Shown here one piece after another: positions 40,123 to 49,020 of a stretch of DNA of 64,000 nucleotides (position 1 is the first letter of the stretch; every line of letters begins with the position of its first letter). The translations under genes were made by a program, and so were the position numbers. A model generated the notes under the pieces. The model was not told where the DNA came from. It saw only the letters and a list, made by a program, of their open reading frames with translations, and did no database searches. This DNA comes from Streptomyces sp. 6-11-2 (GTDB lineage: Bacteria; Actinomycetota; Actinomycetes; Streptomycetales; Streptomycetaceae): positions 2,356,001 to 2,420,000 of the forward strand of contig NZ_BJOR01000001.1 in NCBI RefSeq assembly GCF_006540305.1, given 5' to 3'.

Positions 40123-41033
40123 GACGCCTCCTTCTCGGCCGCGGCGAACAGATCGATCCCGGCGAACAGGTCGATCTCCCGCTCCCCCTTCCCGGCTCCG
40201 GGTTCCCCGCGCACCAGCTCGTAGAACTCGGTGGTGAAGACCGGCTGGGCGAGCTGGTTGGACAGGGCGAAGTACGGCTCGGCCATCTCGATCTGGGTGG
40301 CGTGCGCGGCCATCGCGGCGGTCTTGGCGGCGGCGTACGCGCCGCCGTCGACCGCCGTGGTGACGCGCTCGTCGCCCACGACTCCGGGAACGTCGCCGAT
40401 CGTCGCCGGCTCGTCGAACGGCAGCCCCGGCAGGTCGTCCTTCAGCCGTGCGAAGGCGGCCTCGGCGACCGGACGCGGGACGCGGTTCCAGTACACCTTG
40501 GCGATCCGCCAGGGCTCGCCGAGGTCGGGGCGTACGGCGGGGTCGGCGGCCAGGTCCGCGGCGCGCATCGCGATCCGGTGGGCCTGGATGTGGTCGGGGT
40601 GGCCGTAGCCGCCGTTGTCGTCGTAGGTGACGAGGACCTGCGGGCGCACCTCCCGGATCACGGCGACGAGGTGTTCGGCAGCGCTGTCGAGGCCGGCCTG
40701 CCACAGGCAGTCCGGGTCGTCGTTGTCGGCGAGCCCCATCATCCCGGAGTCCCGGTACCGCCCGGCCCCGCCGAGCAGCCGGAAGTCCTCGACTCCGAGC
40801 TCCCGCATGGCCGCGGCCAGCTCCTGCCTCCGGTAGGCCCCGAGCCCGGCCGACCCCTCCAGGTGCCGCAGCTCCTCCGGGATGACCTCGCCCAGCTCCC
40901 CGAGCGTGCAGGTCACCAGCGTCACCAGGGCGCCCTCGGCCGCGTACCGCGCCATGGTCGCGCCGTTGTTGATCGACTCGTCGTCGGGATGCGCGTGCAC
41001 CAGCATCAGCCGCCGAGCGGCCCGTTCCGTCAT
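40119..41033 (-). CDS. mshB: GlcNAc-Ins deacetylase, mycothiol biosynthesis
   Basis: A 304-residue LmbE-family zinc deacetylase. The zinc motif HAHPDDE (His15, Asp18) and the distal [10 protein letters not shown] (about 145-154) are intact, as are the RDSGMMG and [10 protein letters not shown] stretches known in MshB. It removes acetate from GlcNAc-inositol to give GlcN-inositol, a precursor of mycothiol, the main thiol of this group. TAGGGT seven bases before the ATG with no ribosome site suggests a leaderless mRNA. The downstream membrane protein is coupled by a 4-base overlap. Confidence 0.95.
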   Translation of the reverse strand: MTERAARRLMLVHAHPDDESINNGATMARYAAEGALVTLVTCTLGELGEVIPEELRHLEGSAGLGAYRRQELAAAMRELGVEDFRLLGGAGRYRDSGMMGLADNDDPDCLWQAGLDSAAEHLVAVIREVRPQVLVTYDDNGGYGHPDHIQAHRIAMRAADLAADPAVRPDLGEPWRIAKVYWNRVPRPVAEAAFARLKDDLPGLPFDEPATIGDVPGVVGDERVTTAVDGGAYAAAKTAAMAAHATQIEMAEPYFALSNQLAQPVFTTEFYELVRGEPGAGKGEREIDLFAGIDLFAAAEKEAS

Positions 41034-41040
41034 GGGGCCA

Positions 41041-41130
41041 ACCCTACGAGGGGCCGGTGAGCCGCCCGGCTGCGGCGTCGGCGATCACCGGTGGCACCGT
41101 GATCCATTAGGCATGTGCACGCCGTACGTT
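41041..41130. promoter_or_regulatory. Divergent leaderless promoters (mshB / 41137 gene)
   Basis: TAGGGT on the minus strand (41041-41046) ends 7 bases before mshB ATG 41033. TACGTT on the plus strand (41125-41130) ends 6 bases before ATG 41137. Confidence 0.55.
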
Positions 41131-41136
41131 GGCACC

Positions 41137-41583
41137 ATGTCGACCCAGCCGCAATACAGTTCTCCCGTCCCGTCGGCCTCCGCGGTACCCGTGCCTCCCC
41201 GTCGCCCTGCCGGCATCCTGGTCGCCGTGCTGGTGATCGGCCTCTTGGCCGGCGGAGGCGCCGTGGGCGCGGCATGGGGTCTCAGCGGTGACAGCCGGAC
41301 CAGTGCGTCTGCCCCGGCAGACGACGCACGCGATGCGTGCCGCGCCCTCGATCGACTGGATGAAGCAAAGCTCGAGACCAATGGGTCGGAGTTCGACGTG
41401 TCGATGTACCGGCTCGCGGGCGCCAGTGACCTTTCGGCATCGGCAGCCGCGGGCGACCGTCAGTACAAGCCACTCGCGGAAGCCGTCATGCAAGTGATGT
41501 TGGGCTATGAGCGGATCCATGACATCGACAAGGAGGGCAAGCAGTCCCTCCAAAAGGCAAGGGGCATCTGCGCCGGCCTCTGA
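41137..41583 (+). CDS. Membrane-anchored hypothetical protein, 148 aa
   Basis: A 148-residue protein with a Pro/Ser-rich cytoplasmic N-terminus (about 1-27) and one membrane helix (GILVAVLVIGLLAGGGAVGAAWGL, about 28-51). The external part (about 95 residues) is helical and charged, without known motifs; two cysteines (about 68 and 146) could pair. Start supported by the -10 hexamer six bases upstream. Similar 'anchored helical' proteins are common in Streptomyces; function unknown. Confidence 0.65.
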   Translation: MSTQPQYSSPVPSASAVPVPPRRPAGILVAVLVIGLLAGGGAVGAAWGLSGDSRTSASAPADDARDACRALDRLDEAKLETNGSEFDVSMYRLAGASDLSASAAAGDRQYKPLAEAVMQVMLGYERIHDIDKEGKQSLQKARGICAGL

Positions 41584-41692
41584 CAGCAGCGGGCCGCTGG
41601 AACGGGCTGATACGCCGGCTCTGGCTGTGGCCACGCGTGGCGTGAGCGCGATCAGCCTGACTGTTCACCGCCGACGGTATCGGTCCGAGTGC

Positions 41693-42310
41693 TCACGCAT
41701 CGGCTGCCGCTGTGCTCTCGTCCTGGTAGCGCGGCAGCCCGTCCGTCGAGATCGTCCAGTCGCCGATGGTGACGTCCTCGCCGTAGACGAAGTCCTTGCG
41801 GGTCGCATAGCGCGGACCGTCCGGAGTGGAGTGGATGTCGGTGAAGACCGCGCCTTCGCCGGTGCGCGGATCGAAGACGGCGTAGACGGGGATGCCGAGC
41901 AGCGGATAGTCCCGCACTTTGCCCACCCAGTCGTTGCCGGGGTTCGAACGGGAGACGATCTCGATGGCGGCGACGAGCGTTCGAGGATCGATGGACCCTT
42001 CGGTGTCCATGTCCTCTTCGGCGATCACCATCACGTCCGGGCGCCGCATGACGCCTTCGGGCTCGTTCTCCACGTCGGGCTCGCCGGTATGGGCGACGAT
42101 CTCTTCGGGCATCACCCTTTCCAGGCGCTTCCGGAGCCGCAGTGCGGTCAGCTCGTGGCGGCCGCTGGGCGACATCATGTCGTGGACGATCCCTTCCTTG
42201 GTGATCTCGAATTTGCCCGGCAGTGTGTCGTCCGCGGACTGAACGAAGTCGCGCATGGCCCGGTACAGGTGGGAGCCGCACTGCTTCGCGTGGTCCGGTA
42301 CGACGGCCAT
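41693..42310 (-). CDS. Uma2-family protein (DUF820, PD-(D/E)xK nuclease fold)
   Basis: A 205-residue Uma2/DUF820 protein. The PD-(D/E)xK-like core is seen: RPDVMVIAEED (about 89-99), AAIEIVSRSN (about 114-123), then the Lys in GKVRDYPLLGIPVYAVFDP. The family is annotated as putative restriction endonucleases, but activity is unproven, and it is highly expanded in Streptomyces and cyanobacteria. GAGGAG lies eight bases before ATG 42310. It follows a decayed HTH gene by 50 bases. Confidence 0.85.
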   Translation of the reverse strand: MAVVPDHAKQCGSHLYRAMRDFVQSADDTLPGKFEITKEGIVHDMMSPSGRHELTALRLRKRLERVMPEEIVAHTGEPDVENEPEGVMRRPDVMVIAEEDMDTEGSIDPRTLVAAIEIVSRSNPGNDWVGKVRDYPLLGIPVYAVFDPRTGEGAVFTDIHSTPDGPRYATRKDFVYGEDVTIGDWTISTDGLPRYQDESTAAADA

Positions 42311-42362
42311 GGCGCTCGCTCCTCGTCGTCTGTGCCCAGGGGCAAGGATCGTCACGTTCATG

Positions 42363-43297
42363 CTAGGCGTCCTCCTGGAGATCGGTTCGGCAGTCGCGGC
42401 AGCGGCCGGGTTCGGGGGCGCGGAAGGCACGGTCGCAACCCGCGCAGGTCTGGAGCGGATGCCGCACGGGCGGAGGGGCGGCCGAGGCGCGGAACGGGAG
42501 TGGCGGCGGGAGCTGGGCGGCGAGGCGGTGGGCCAGAACGGCAGCGGGCCGCCGCAGTCCCTCGGGTGGGAGATCGGCGGTCAGGGCATGGCGTACGGCG
42601 GCGGGGCCCACCTCACGTTCCAGCCAGACGGCAACTCTCGGGGCCAGGTGGGCCGTGTCGCAGGCGGAGAGGAGGAGGCGGGGATCATGGCGGCGGAGGT
42701 CCGCGAGGAGGTCGGTGGCCGCCTGGAGCAGCGCGGGAGCGGGATACGCGGGGCGCCCGCTTCTCGCGCGGCCTGCCCGTCTCGCACGTCGTCTGCTTCT
42801 CGCCGCCGTTCTCGCGTTCCTCACGGCTCCCGCGGTTTTCGGGCTGCGTCGGGGCCGTCGCCGGTCGGGCGGGTCGGTCGGGAGCGGGGTCGCGTGCGTC
42901 CGCGTGGTGGTGGCGGGCCGCGGCCGGCTGGTTGCAGGAGATCGTCCGGGTGACGATACGGCCGCGGGGCACGCGTTCGCGGACGCGGCACAGGTAACCG
43001 TGGGCCTCCAGCTCGCGCAGGGCGGCGGCGATACAGGTAGCCCCCTCGAGGAAGCGCACCGTGAGGGTCTTGATGTCGACGCGGGCGCCCTTCTGCAGCG
43101 ACTGGAGGTGCACACCGAGGCCGATGGCGAGCAGCGACAACTCGCGGGGCCAGGTGGTTGCCGATCACCGTGAAGCGGGTGGTGTGGCGGGTGTTGTCGT
43201 GGACCAGGCCGCCTGTGTGGTTGCCTCGGTTCGGGTGCTTATCGCCCGCAATACGGGACTGGGCGAGCGGGGGCACGCTAGGGTTCTGGGTACCCAT
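42363..43297 (-). pseudogene. Frameshifted HTH regulator-type gene
   Basis: Three reading frames together form one Streptomyces helix-turn-helix protein family known to me: the start MGTQNPSVPPLAQSRIAG to TRFTVIGNHLA in one frame (ATG 43297), then SLLAIGLGVHLQSLQKGARVDIKTL to ISCNQPAAARHHH in a second, then AYPAPALLQAATDLLADLRRHDPRLLLSA to CDGD-like CAGCDRAFRAPEPGRCRDCR in a third. The shifts fall near 43149, where about five bases seem lost compared with the family (HLAQHREL), and near 42750. Either it is a pseudogene, or two sequence errors occurred. In intact form the protein has an N-terminal winged-helix and a C-terminal zinc-ribbon. The stop is at 42363. Confidence 0.7.
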
Positions 43298-43525
43298 CGG
43301 GAAGGTCCTGTCTTCCTCGGTGGTCAGGCCCTCGCACTGGGATTGCCGTCCCGGCGGGGGCCGTCGCATGTCTGCGGTTGTTGTGCTTGCGTTGGGCTGA
43401 GCGTAGAGCCGTCAGGGGCTGCCAAATCCAGCCGAGCCGGGGATGTTCACCCTCCCGAGTGAGCGCGGGCCACGGGTGGGAGGGGTGAGGCTTGGTGCGG
43501 GTTCTTTCTCCTCGTTCCTTTACTT

Positions 43526-43650
43526 TCAGCCGTCGGCGTCACCGGAACCCGTGGGCGCGGGTTCCGGTGGCGACAGGCGCAGTTCGGCCCAGATGGTCTT
43601 GCGCGGGAAACGCTCCTCGGCCACGCCCCAGCGGTCGGCGAGGGCGTCGC
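43526..43650 (-). pseudogene. 3' remnant of ATP-binding (HATPase) anti-sigma-type gene
   Basis: The minus-strand frame ends GDALADRWGVAEERFPRKTIWAEL and then a Pro/Gly tail, the usual C-terminus of Streptomyces HATPase proteins paired with DUF397 loci. Beyond about 43650 the similarity stops and the frame runs into unrelated sequence (the DUF397 remnant antisense), so the first two-thirds of the gene are gone. Confidence 0.6.
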
Positions 43651-43762
43651 CATCGCCCCCAGCACGGTTCACGTCCGCGACTCGAAGTACATCGAGGGCC
43701 CCCGGCTCGCGATGACGCCGGAGTCCTGGACCCGCTTCGTGTCGTACGCCTCCAAGGACTGA
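43646..43762 (+). pseudogene. 3' remnant of DUF397 gene
   Basis: The plus frame ending at TGA 43760-43762 reads VAIAPSTVHVRDSKYIEG then PRLAMTPESWTRFVSYASKD, the characteristic C-terminus of DUF397 proteins. There is no start codon: upstream the sequence changes directly to the HATPase remnant on the other strand. A normal DUF397 protein has 60-80 residues; about half remains. Confidence 0.62.
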
Positions 43763-43893
43763 CAGGGCGGAGCACGCAGCCGGTGACCATTCCCGGACAA
43801 CTCTGAAGAAATGCCACACTTTCAGGGAATTGGCGGCACTGCGTCCGATTGGTGATCCTTTTCATGCCCGGTACGCACTCCGAAAGGGATGAC

Positions 43894-44265
43894 ATGCGCA
43901 AGTTCCTGACCGTCGGGGCCGTGGTGGCCGCGACCGCTGCCGCCGCCCTGCTGCCCGCCGGTCCGGCGGCCCCCTCCTCGGCCCCGGCATCGGCCGCGGC
44001 GGTCTGCGCGATCGACCACTTCTGCCTCTACGAGTTCTCCAACGGCACCGGCCGCCGCGGCAGCTACGTGAAGGGGACGGACGACGTGAAGCGGCAGAAC
44101 CTGCCCTCGGCCCGCTCGGCATGGAACCGCACCAACGAGTACTGGTGCGTGTGGAGCAAGGACGACTACATGGGCACCAGGGTGATCATCCAGCCCAACG
44201 AGGGGCTCAAGGACCTCCGTGGCGACTTCCGCTCCGCCCTGCCGGCGAGCGCCATCCACTGCTGA
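43894..44265 (+). CDS. Secreted I36-type protein
   Basis: A 123-residue secreted protein. Signal peptide RKFLTVGAVVAATAAAALLPAGPAA (cleavage about 30-36). The mature domain fits peptidase-inhibitor family I36: VCAIDHFCLYEFSNGTGRRGSY, then a central AWNRTNEYWCVWSKDDYMGTRVIIQPNEGLKDL and a terminal Cys. Four cysteines can form two bridges. The role as a protease inhibitor is inferred from the family only. GAAAGGGA lies before ATG. A terminator follows. Confidence 0.75.
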   Translation: MRKFLTVGAVVAATAAAALLPAGPAAPSSAPASAAAVCAIDHFCLYEFSNGTGRRGSYVKGTDDVKRQNLPSARSAWNRTNEYWCVWSKDDYMGTRVIIQPNEGLKDLRGDFRSALPASAIHC

Positions 44266-44280
44266 GGCGGACACCCGCCT

Positions 44281-44307
44281 GTGGTGGGGCAGGTGCCGCC
44301 CCACCAC
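44281..44307 (+). terminator. Terminator after the I36-type gene
   Basis: GTGGTGGGGC (44281-44290) pairs perfectly with GCCCCACCAC (44298-44307) around a 7-base loop. It also faces the convergent 64-aa gene. Confidence 0.85.
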
Positions 44308-44328
44308 CGAGGGCACAGCCCACGGGGA

Positions 44329-44523
44329 CTAGAACTTGAAGTTGCCGATCATCCCCGCGATGTTCGTGGTGAGTTCGCTGATCGTGGGGGCGACCGTGGA
44401 GGACGCCAGGTAGAAGCCCAGGAGCATGCACACGACCGCATGGCCGGCCTTGAGGCCCGACTTCTTGATCAGCAAGAAGACGATGATCGCCAGCAGCACC
44501 ACCGCCGAAATCGAGAGTGCCAC
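44329..44523 (-). CDS. Small conserved membrane protein, 64 aa
   Basis: A 64-residue protein with one or two membrane helices: SISAVVLLAIIVFLLIKKS (about 4-22) and VVCMLLGFYLASS (about 30-42), then TVAPTISELTTNIAGMIGNFKF. A very strong GGAGGTGA precedes GTG 44523. I recall near-identical small proteins in several Streptomyces loci, function unknown. The region upstream on its strand (about 44600-44660) is AT-rich and likely holds its promoter. Confidence 0.8.
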   Translation of the reverse strand: MALSISAVVLLAIIVFLLIKKSGLKAGHAVVCMLLGFYLASSTVAPTISELTTNIAGMIGNFKF

Positions 44524-44709
44524 GGCGGTTCACCTCCAAAGATCCCAGGACGCGGGGGGTGTCGGGGGTATCGGGGGTCGTCGGACTATGAGGGGCAGAT
44601 AAATCCACACAGCGGGCAGCAGGTTCATACCCACTATGCGCTAACGATCATAACTATCCGCACGCGCGCATCGGTCGGCGCACGGCCGCACAAGGGGGCG
44701 CATGGCCAA

Positions 44710-44715
44710 TATGGT
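44710..44715 (+). promoter_or_regulatory. -10 element of leaderless peptidase gene
   Basis: TATGGT ends 6 bases before ATG 44722; no ribosome site is present. Confidence 0.5.
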
Positions 44716-44721
44716 CATGGC

Positions 44722-46851
44722 ATGACGACCGAGCCTGTCTCCTTCCCCCGACGGCACGCGCGCACCCAGCGGTTCACGCTCGGCGCGCCGCGCGCGTTCA
44801 CCGTGGCTCCCGACGCCTCCCGCGTGGTGTTCCTGCGCTCCGGATCCGGTACCGACCGGGCCAACTCCCTTTGGGTGCTCGACCTTGGCGACGGCGCGGA
44901 GCGCATGGCCGCCGACCCGCGCACCCTCCTCGGCGGCGCCTCCGAGCACCTCTCGGCCGAGGAACGGGCCCGCCGCGAACGCAGCCGCGAGGGCGGCGCG
45001 GGCATCGTCGGCTACGCCACCGACACCGCCGCGGAGTTGGCGTCTTTCGCCTTGTCAGGGCGGCTTTTCACGGCCGAGTTGCAAGCGGGTACGGCACGCG
45101 AACTTCCCGCCCCCGGACCGGTGATCGACCCCCGTCCGTCCCCCGACGGACGGCACGTCGCCTACGTCACCGACGGGACCCTGCGGGTGGTGGGTGCCGA
45201 GGGCGACGGCGACCGGGCGCTCGCCGAACCGGAGTCCGAGGGCGTCGCCTACGGCCTCGCGGAGTTCATCGCGGCCGAGGAGATGCACCGTTCCCGCGGC
45301 TTCTGGTGGGCGCCGGAGTCGGACCGGCTGCTCGTGGCGCGTGTGGACGACACGCCGGTGCGGCGGTGGTGGATCTCCGATCCGGCGCATCCCGGGCGGG
45401 AGCCGAGCCGCGTCCCCTACCCGGCCGCCGGCACCCCCAACGCGGACGTACAGTTGTTCGTGTTCGGCCTGGACGGGACCCGCACGGAGGTCCTCTGGGA
45501 CCGGTCCCGTTACCCGTATCTGGCTCATGTGCACTGGTCAGCGGCAGGGGCGCCACTGCTTCTCGTACAGGCGCGCGACCAGCGCAGCCAGCTGTACCTG
45601 GCGGTGGACCCGGAGTCCGGCGCGACCCGTATGGTGCACGCGGACGAAGATCCAGATTGGCTGGATCTTTTCCCCGGAGTGCCGTGCTGGTCTCCCTCCG
45701 GGCAGCTCGTGCGACTCGCCGACGAGGGCGGAGCGCGGGTGCTGGCGGTCGGTGAACGACCGCTCACGGGAGCGCAGTTGCACGTGCGGGCCGTGCTGGA
45801 CGTGTCGGACGACGACGTGCTGGTCTCCGCCTCGGCGGGCGAGGAGGCGGCCGAGCCGGAGACCGGTGAGGTGCACGTCTACCGCGTCAACGAGCTGGGC
45901 GTGGAGCGCGTGAGCCAGGAGCCCGGTGTGCACACGGCGGTGCGCGCCGGGGGCGTGGCCGTCCTCGTCTCCGCCACGCTCGACCGGCCGGGCGCCCGGG
46001 TGCGGGTGGTGCGCGAGGGCCGGACGGTGGCCACCATCCGCTCCCACGCGGAAGATCCTGGTTTGTCCCCGCGCGTGACCCTCACCCAGGGGGGCGCACG
46101 CAGAATCCCGTGCGCCGTGCTTATGCCTACGGACTACCCCCGTGACACTGCCGCCTCCGCCCCCCTGCCCGTCCTCCTCGACCCCTACGGCGGCCCGCAC
46201 GGCTCCCGCGTGGCGGCCGCGCACAACGCGCACCTCACCTCCCAGTGGTTCGCCGACCAGGGCTTCGCGGTGGTCGTCGCCGACGGCCGCGGCACCCCGG
46301 GCCGCTCCCCCGCCTGGGAGAAGGCCGTCCACCACGACTTCACAGTCACCCTCGACGACCAGATCGAGGCCTTGCGGGACCTTGCCAAGACGTATCCGCT
46401 CGACCTCAACCGGGTGGCGATCCGCGGCTGGTCCTACGGCGGCTACCTGGCCGCCCTGGCCGTGCTGCGCCGCCCGGACGTCTTCCACGCGGGCATCGCG
46501 GGCGCCCCGGTCACCGACTGGCGCCTGTACGACACCCACTACACCGAGCGGTATCTGGGCGACCCGGAGCAGGCTCCCGGGGTGTACGCCCACAGCTCCC
46601 TGGTCACCGACGACGGGCTGTCCTCGCCCGCCGAGCCGCACCGGCCGCTGATGATCGTGCACGGTCTGGCCGACGACAACGTGGTGGTCGCCCATGCCCT
46701 GCGACTGTCCTCCGCCCTGCTCGCCGACGGGCGCCCGCACGAGGTGCTGCCGCTGTCCGGGGTCACCCACATGACTCCGCAGGAGCAGGTCGCCGAGAAC
46801 CTGCTGCTGCTCCAGGTGGACTTCCTCAAGCGTTCCCTCGGGCTCGGCTGA
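44722..46851 (+). CDS. Prolyl oligopeptidase family (DPP IV-like) serine peptidase
   Basis: A 709-residue S9 peptidase without a signal peptide, so cytoplasmic. The N-terminal beta-propeller part (about 1-440) contains AEFIAAEEMHRSRGFWW near 180-195, the Glu-Glu motif of DPP IV that binds the free N-terminus. The C-terminal hydrolase domain has GWSYGG with Ser571, Asp about 652 (ADDNVV) and His683 (GVTHMT). So it removes X-Pro dipeptides from peptides. It lies beside two oligopeptide importers, fitting intracellular digestion of imported peptides (inference). Confidence 0.9.
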   Translation: MTTEPVSFPRRHARTQRFTLGAPRAFTVAPDASRVVFLRSGSGTDRANSLWVLDLGDGAERMAADPRTLLGGASEHLSAEERARRERSREGGAGIVGYATDTAAELASFALSGRLFTAELQAGTARELPAPGPVIDPRPSPDGRHVAYVTDGTLRVVGAEGDGDRALAEPESEGVAYGLAEFIAAEEMHRSRGFWWAPESDRLLVARVDDTPVRRWWISDPAHPGREPSRVPYPAAGTPNADVQLFVFGLDGTRTEVLWDRSRYPYLAHVHWSAAGAPLLLVQARDQRSQLYLAVDPESGATRMVHADEDPDWLDLFPGVPCWSPSGQLVRLADEGGARVLAVGERPLTGAQLHVRAVLDVSDDDVLVSASAGEEAAEPETGEVHVYRVNELGVERVSQEPGVHTAVRAGGVAVLVSATLDRPGARVRVVREGRTVATIRSHAEDPGLSPRVTLTQGGARRIPCAVLMPTDYPRDTAASAPLPVLLDPYGGPHGSRVAAAHNAHLTSQWFADQGFAVVVADGRGTPGRSPAWEKAVHHDFTVTLDDQIEALRDLAKTYPLDLNRVAIRGWSYGGYLAALAVLRRPDVFHAGIAGAPVTDWRLYDTHYTERYLGDPEQAPGVYAHSSLVTDDGLSSPAEPHRPLMIVHGLADDNVVVAHALRLSSALLADGRPHEVLPLSGVTHMTPQEQVAENLLLLQVDFLKRSLGLG

Positions 46852-46879
46852 GCGCCGGCGGGACAGCGCACGCGGGCCT

Positions 46880-46914
46880 GGGGCCGGGGGCACGCGACAC
46901 GCCTCCCCGGCCCC
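46880..46914. terminator. Bidirectional terminator
   Basis: GGGGCCGGGG (46880-46889) pairs with CCCCGGCCCC (46905-46914) around a 15-base loop, between convergent operons. Confidence 0.8.
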
Positions 46915-46951
46915 GTCCCGGGCCGTGAGGGGCGTCCGCGCGCCGAAGCGG

Positions 46952-48046
46952 TCACGGTGCCCTGGTGCCGCTGCCCTGTCCCCCGGTGTCCCGCTCCTCC
47001 GGCGGCACCACCTGGAGCTCCGCCGCGTAGTGGCACGCCGAGGGGTGCACCGCCGGCCCGGTGTCGTGCCGGAACTCCGCGGGCACCGCCAGCTCCGGCA
47101 CCTCCAGCGTGCAGCGCTCCCGCGCCTTCCAGCAGCGGGTGCGGAAGCGGCAGCCGGAGGGGATGTTCGTCGGGGACGGCACGTCTCCCGAGAGGATGAT
47201 CCTCTCCCGGCGTTCCCGTGCCCCGGGGTCCGGCACGGGAACGGCGGACAGCAGCGCCTGGGTGTAGGGGTGCGTCGGATGGTCGTAGATCTGCTCGTCG
47301 GTGCCGATCTCGACGATCCGCCCGAGGTACATGACCCCCACCCGGTCGGAGATGTGCCGCACGATCGACAGGTCGTGCGCGATGAAGACGTAGGACAGGT
47401 CGAACTCGTCCTGAAGCCGCTCCATCAGGTTGATCACCTGGGCCTGCACCGAGACGTCGAGCGCGGAGACCGGCTCGTCGGCGACGATGATCTCGGGACG
47501 CAGGGCCAGTCCCCGCGCGATGCCGATGCGCTGGCGCTGGCCGCCGGAGAACTGGTGCGGATAGCGGTTGATGTACTCCGGATTGAGGCCGACCACGTCC
47601 AGCAGCTCCCGCACCCTGCGGCGCCGGTCGCCCTTGGGGGCCGCCTCGGGGTGGATCTCGTACGGCTCGCCGATGATGTCGCCCACCGTCATACGGGGGT
47701 TGAGCGAGGTGTACGGGTCCTGGAACACCATCTGGATGTTGCGGCGCACCGCCTTCAGCGCCCGGCCGGACAGCCGGGTGATGTCCTCGCCCCGGTAGCG
47801 GATCTCGCCCGCGGTGGGCCGCTCCAGGTTGCACAGCATCTTCGCGACCGTGGACTTGCCGCAGCCGGACTCGCCCACGATGCCGAGCGTTTCGCCCCGG
47901 GCCAGGGTGAAGTCGACGCCGTCGACCGCCTTGACCGACCCGATCTGCTTCCTGAACAGGACGCCCCGGGTGAGCGGGTAGTGCTTGACGAGCCCGCTGA
48001 CCTCCAGGATCGGCTCGGCCGTCCGCTCAGCCGTCTGCTCTGCCAT
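46952..48046 (-). CDS. Oligopeptide ABC transporter ATPase (OppF/DppF type), cluster 2
   Basis: A 364-residue peptide-importer ATPase. Walker A GESGCGKS (about 58-65), signature [16 protein letters not shown] (about 168-183), Walker [13 protein letters not shown] (about 187-198) and switch His in FIAHDLS. The C-terminal extension has the OppF Cys cluster ([15 protein letters not shown] ... ACHY), which in mycobacterial Opp/Dpp systems was shown to bind a 4Fe-4S cluster. Last gene of the second five-gene operon; its start overlaps the preceding ATPase end by 20 bases. Highly similar to the ATPase at 53951. Confidence 0.92.
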   Translation of the reverse strand: MAEQTAERTAEPILEVSGLVKHYPLTRGVLFRKQIGSVKAVDGVDFTLARGETLGIVGESGCGKSTVAKMLCNLERPTAGEIRYRGEDITRLSGRALKAVRRNIQMVFQDPYTSLNPRMTVGDIIGEPYEIHPEAAPKGDRRRRVRELLDVVGLNPEYINRYPHQFSGGQRQRIGIARGLALRPEIIVADEPVSALDVSVQAQVINLMERLQDEFDLSYVFIAHDLSIVRHISDRVGVMYLGRIVEIGTDEQIYDHPTHPYTQALLSAVPVPDPGARERRERIILSGDVPSPTNIPSGCRFRTRCWKARERCTLEVPELAVPAEFRHDTGPAVHPSACHYAAELQVVPPEERDTGGQGSGTRAP

Positions 48047-49013
48047 CCAGGCACTCCCTCCAGAAGTGGCAGGCGCTCGCGCGGCTTTCGGAGACCTCGT
48101 ACAGGGGCGGTACGTCCGTGCGGCACACGTCCCGGGCCATGGGGCAGCGCGGGTGGAAGGCGCAACCGGGCGGGATCGCCTGGAGGTTGGGCGGCAGGCC
48201 CTTGATGGCGTAGAGCTCCCGGCCCTTGTGCCCCAGGCGCGGGATCGAATCCAGCAGGCCCTTGGTGTACGGGTGGGCGGGCGCCTTGTAGATGTCGTGC
48301 ACCGGCGCGGACTCCACGATCCGGCCCGCGTACATCACCGCGATCCGGTCGGCGACGTCGGCGACCACGCCCAGGTCGTGGGTGATGAGGACGAGCCCCA
48401 TGCGGTACTCGCGCCGCAGTTCGGCGAGCAGGTCCATCACCTGGGCCTGGACGGTGACGTCGAGGGCGGTGGTCGGCTCGTCGGCGATGATGAGCGCCGG
48501 CTCCAGGGCCAGCGCCATGGCGATCATGATGCGCTGGCGCATGCCGCCGGAGAACTGGTGCGGGTAGTCGCGGACGCGCTGCCGTGCGGCCGGGATGCGC
48601 ACCCGGTCCATCAGCTCCACGGCCCTGGCGCGCGCGTCCTTGCGGGACATGCCCCGGTGCACGACGAACATCTCACCGAGCTGGTCGCCGACGGTCAGTA
48701 CCGGGTTCAGCGCGGACAGCGCGTCCTGGAAGATCATCGCCATCTCGGCGCCCCGGATCCGCCGCCGTTCGTCCTCCTTCAGCTGCAGCAGGTCCCTGCC
48801 GCGGAAGAGGATCCGCCCGCCGCTGATCCGGCCGGGCGGCACGTCGAGAATGCCCATGACCGCCTGCGCGGTCACGGACTTGCCGGAGCCGGACTCCCCG
48901 AGGACGGCGAGCGTCTCCCCGGAGTCCACCTCGTAACCGACTCCGTTGACGGCGTGGACGACCCCGTCCCGGGTCCGGAACTCCACGTGCAGATCACGGA
49001 CTTCGAGCAGCAT
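48027..49013 (-). CDS. Oligopeptide ABC transporter ATPase (OppD/DppD type), cluster 2
   Basis: A 328-residue ATPase partner. Walker [10 protein letters not shown] (about 37-45), signature [16 protein letters not shown] (about 150-165), Walker [13 protein letters not shown], switch [10 protein letters not shown]. The C-terminal Cys set is [15 protein letters not shown] and SACHFW, as in OppD proteins. ATP hydrolysis by the D/F pair drives peptide uptake through the two permeases. It starts 7 bases after the permease stop. Confidence 0.92.
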   Translation of the reverse strand: MLLEVRDLHVEFRTRDGVVHAVNGVGYEVDSGETLAVLGESGSGKSVTAQAVMGILDVPPGRISGGRILFRGRDLLQLKEDERRRIRGAEMAMIFQDALSALNPVLTVGDQLGEMFVVHRGMSRKDARARAVELMDRVRIPAARQRVRDYPHQFSGGMRQRIMIAMALALEPALIIADEPTTALDVTVQAQVMDLLAELRREYRMGLVLITHDLGVVADVADRIAVMYAGRIVESAPVHDIYKAPAHPYTKGLLDSIPRLGHKGRELYAIKGLPPNLQAIPPGCAFHPRCPMARDVCRTDVPPLYEVSESRASACHFWRECLDGRADG

Positions 49014-49020
49014 GGCGCCG

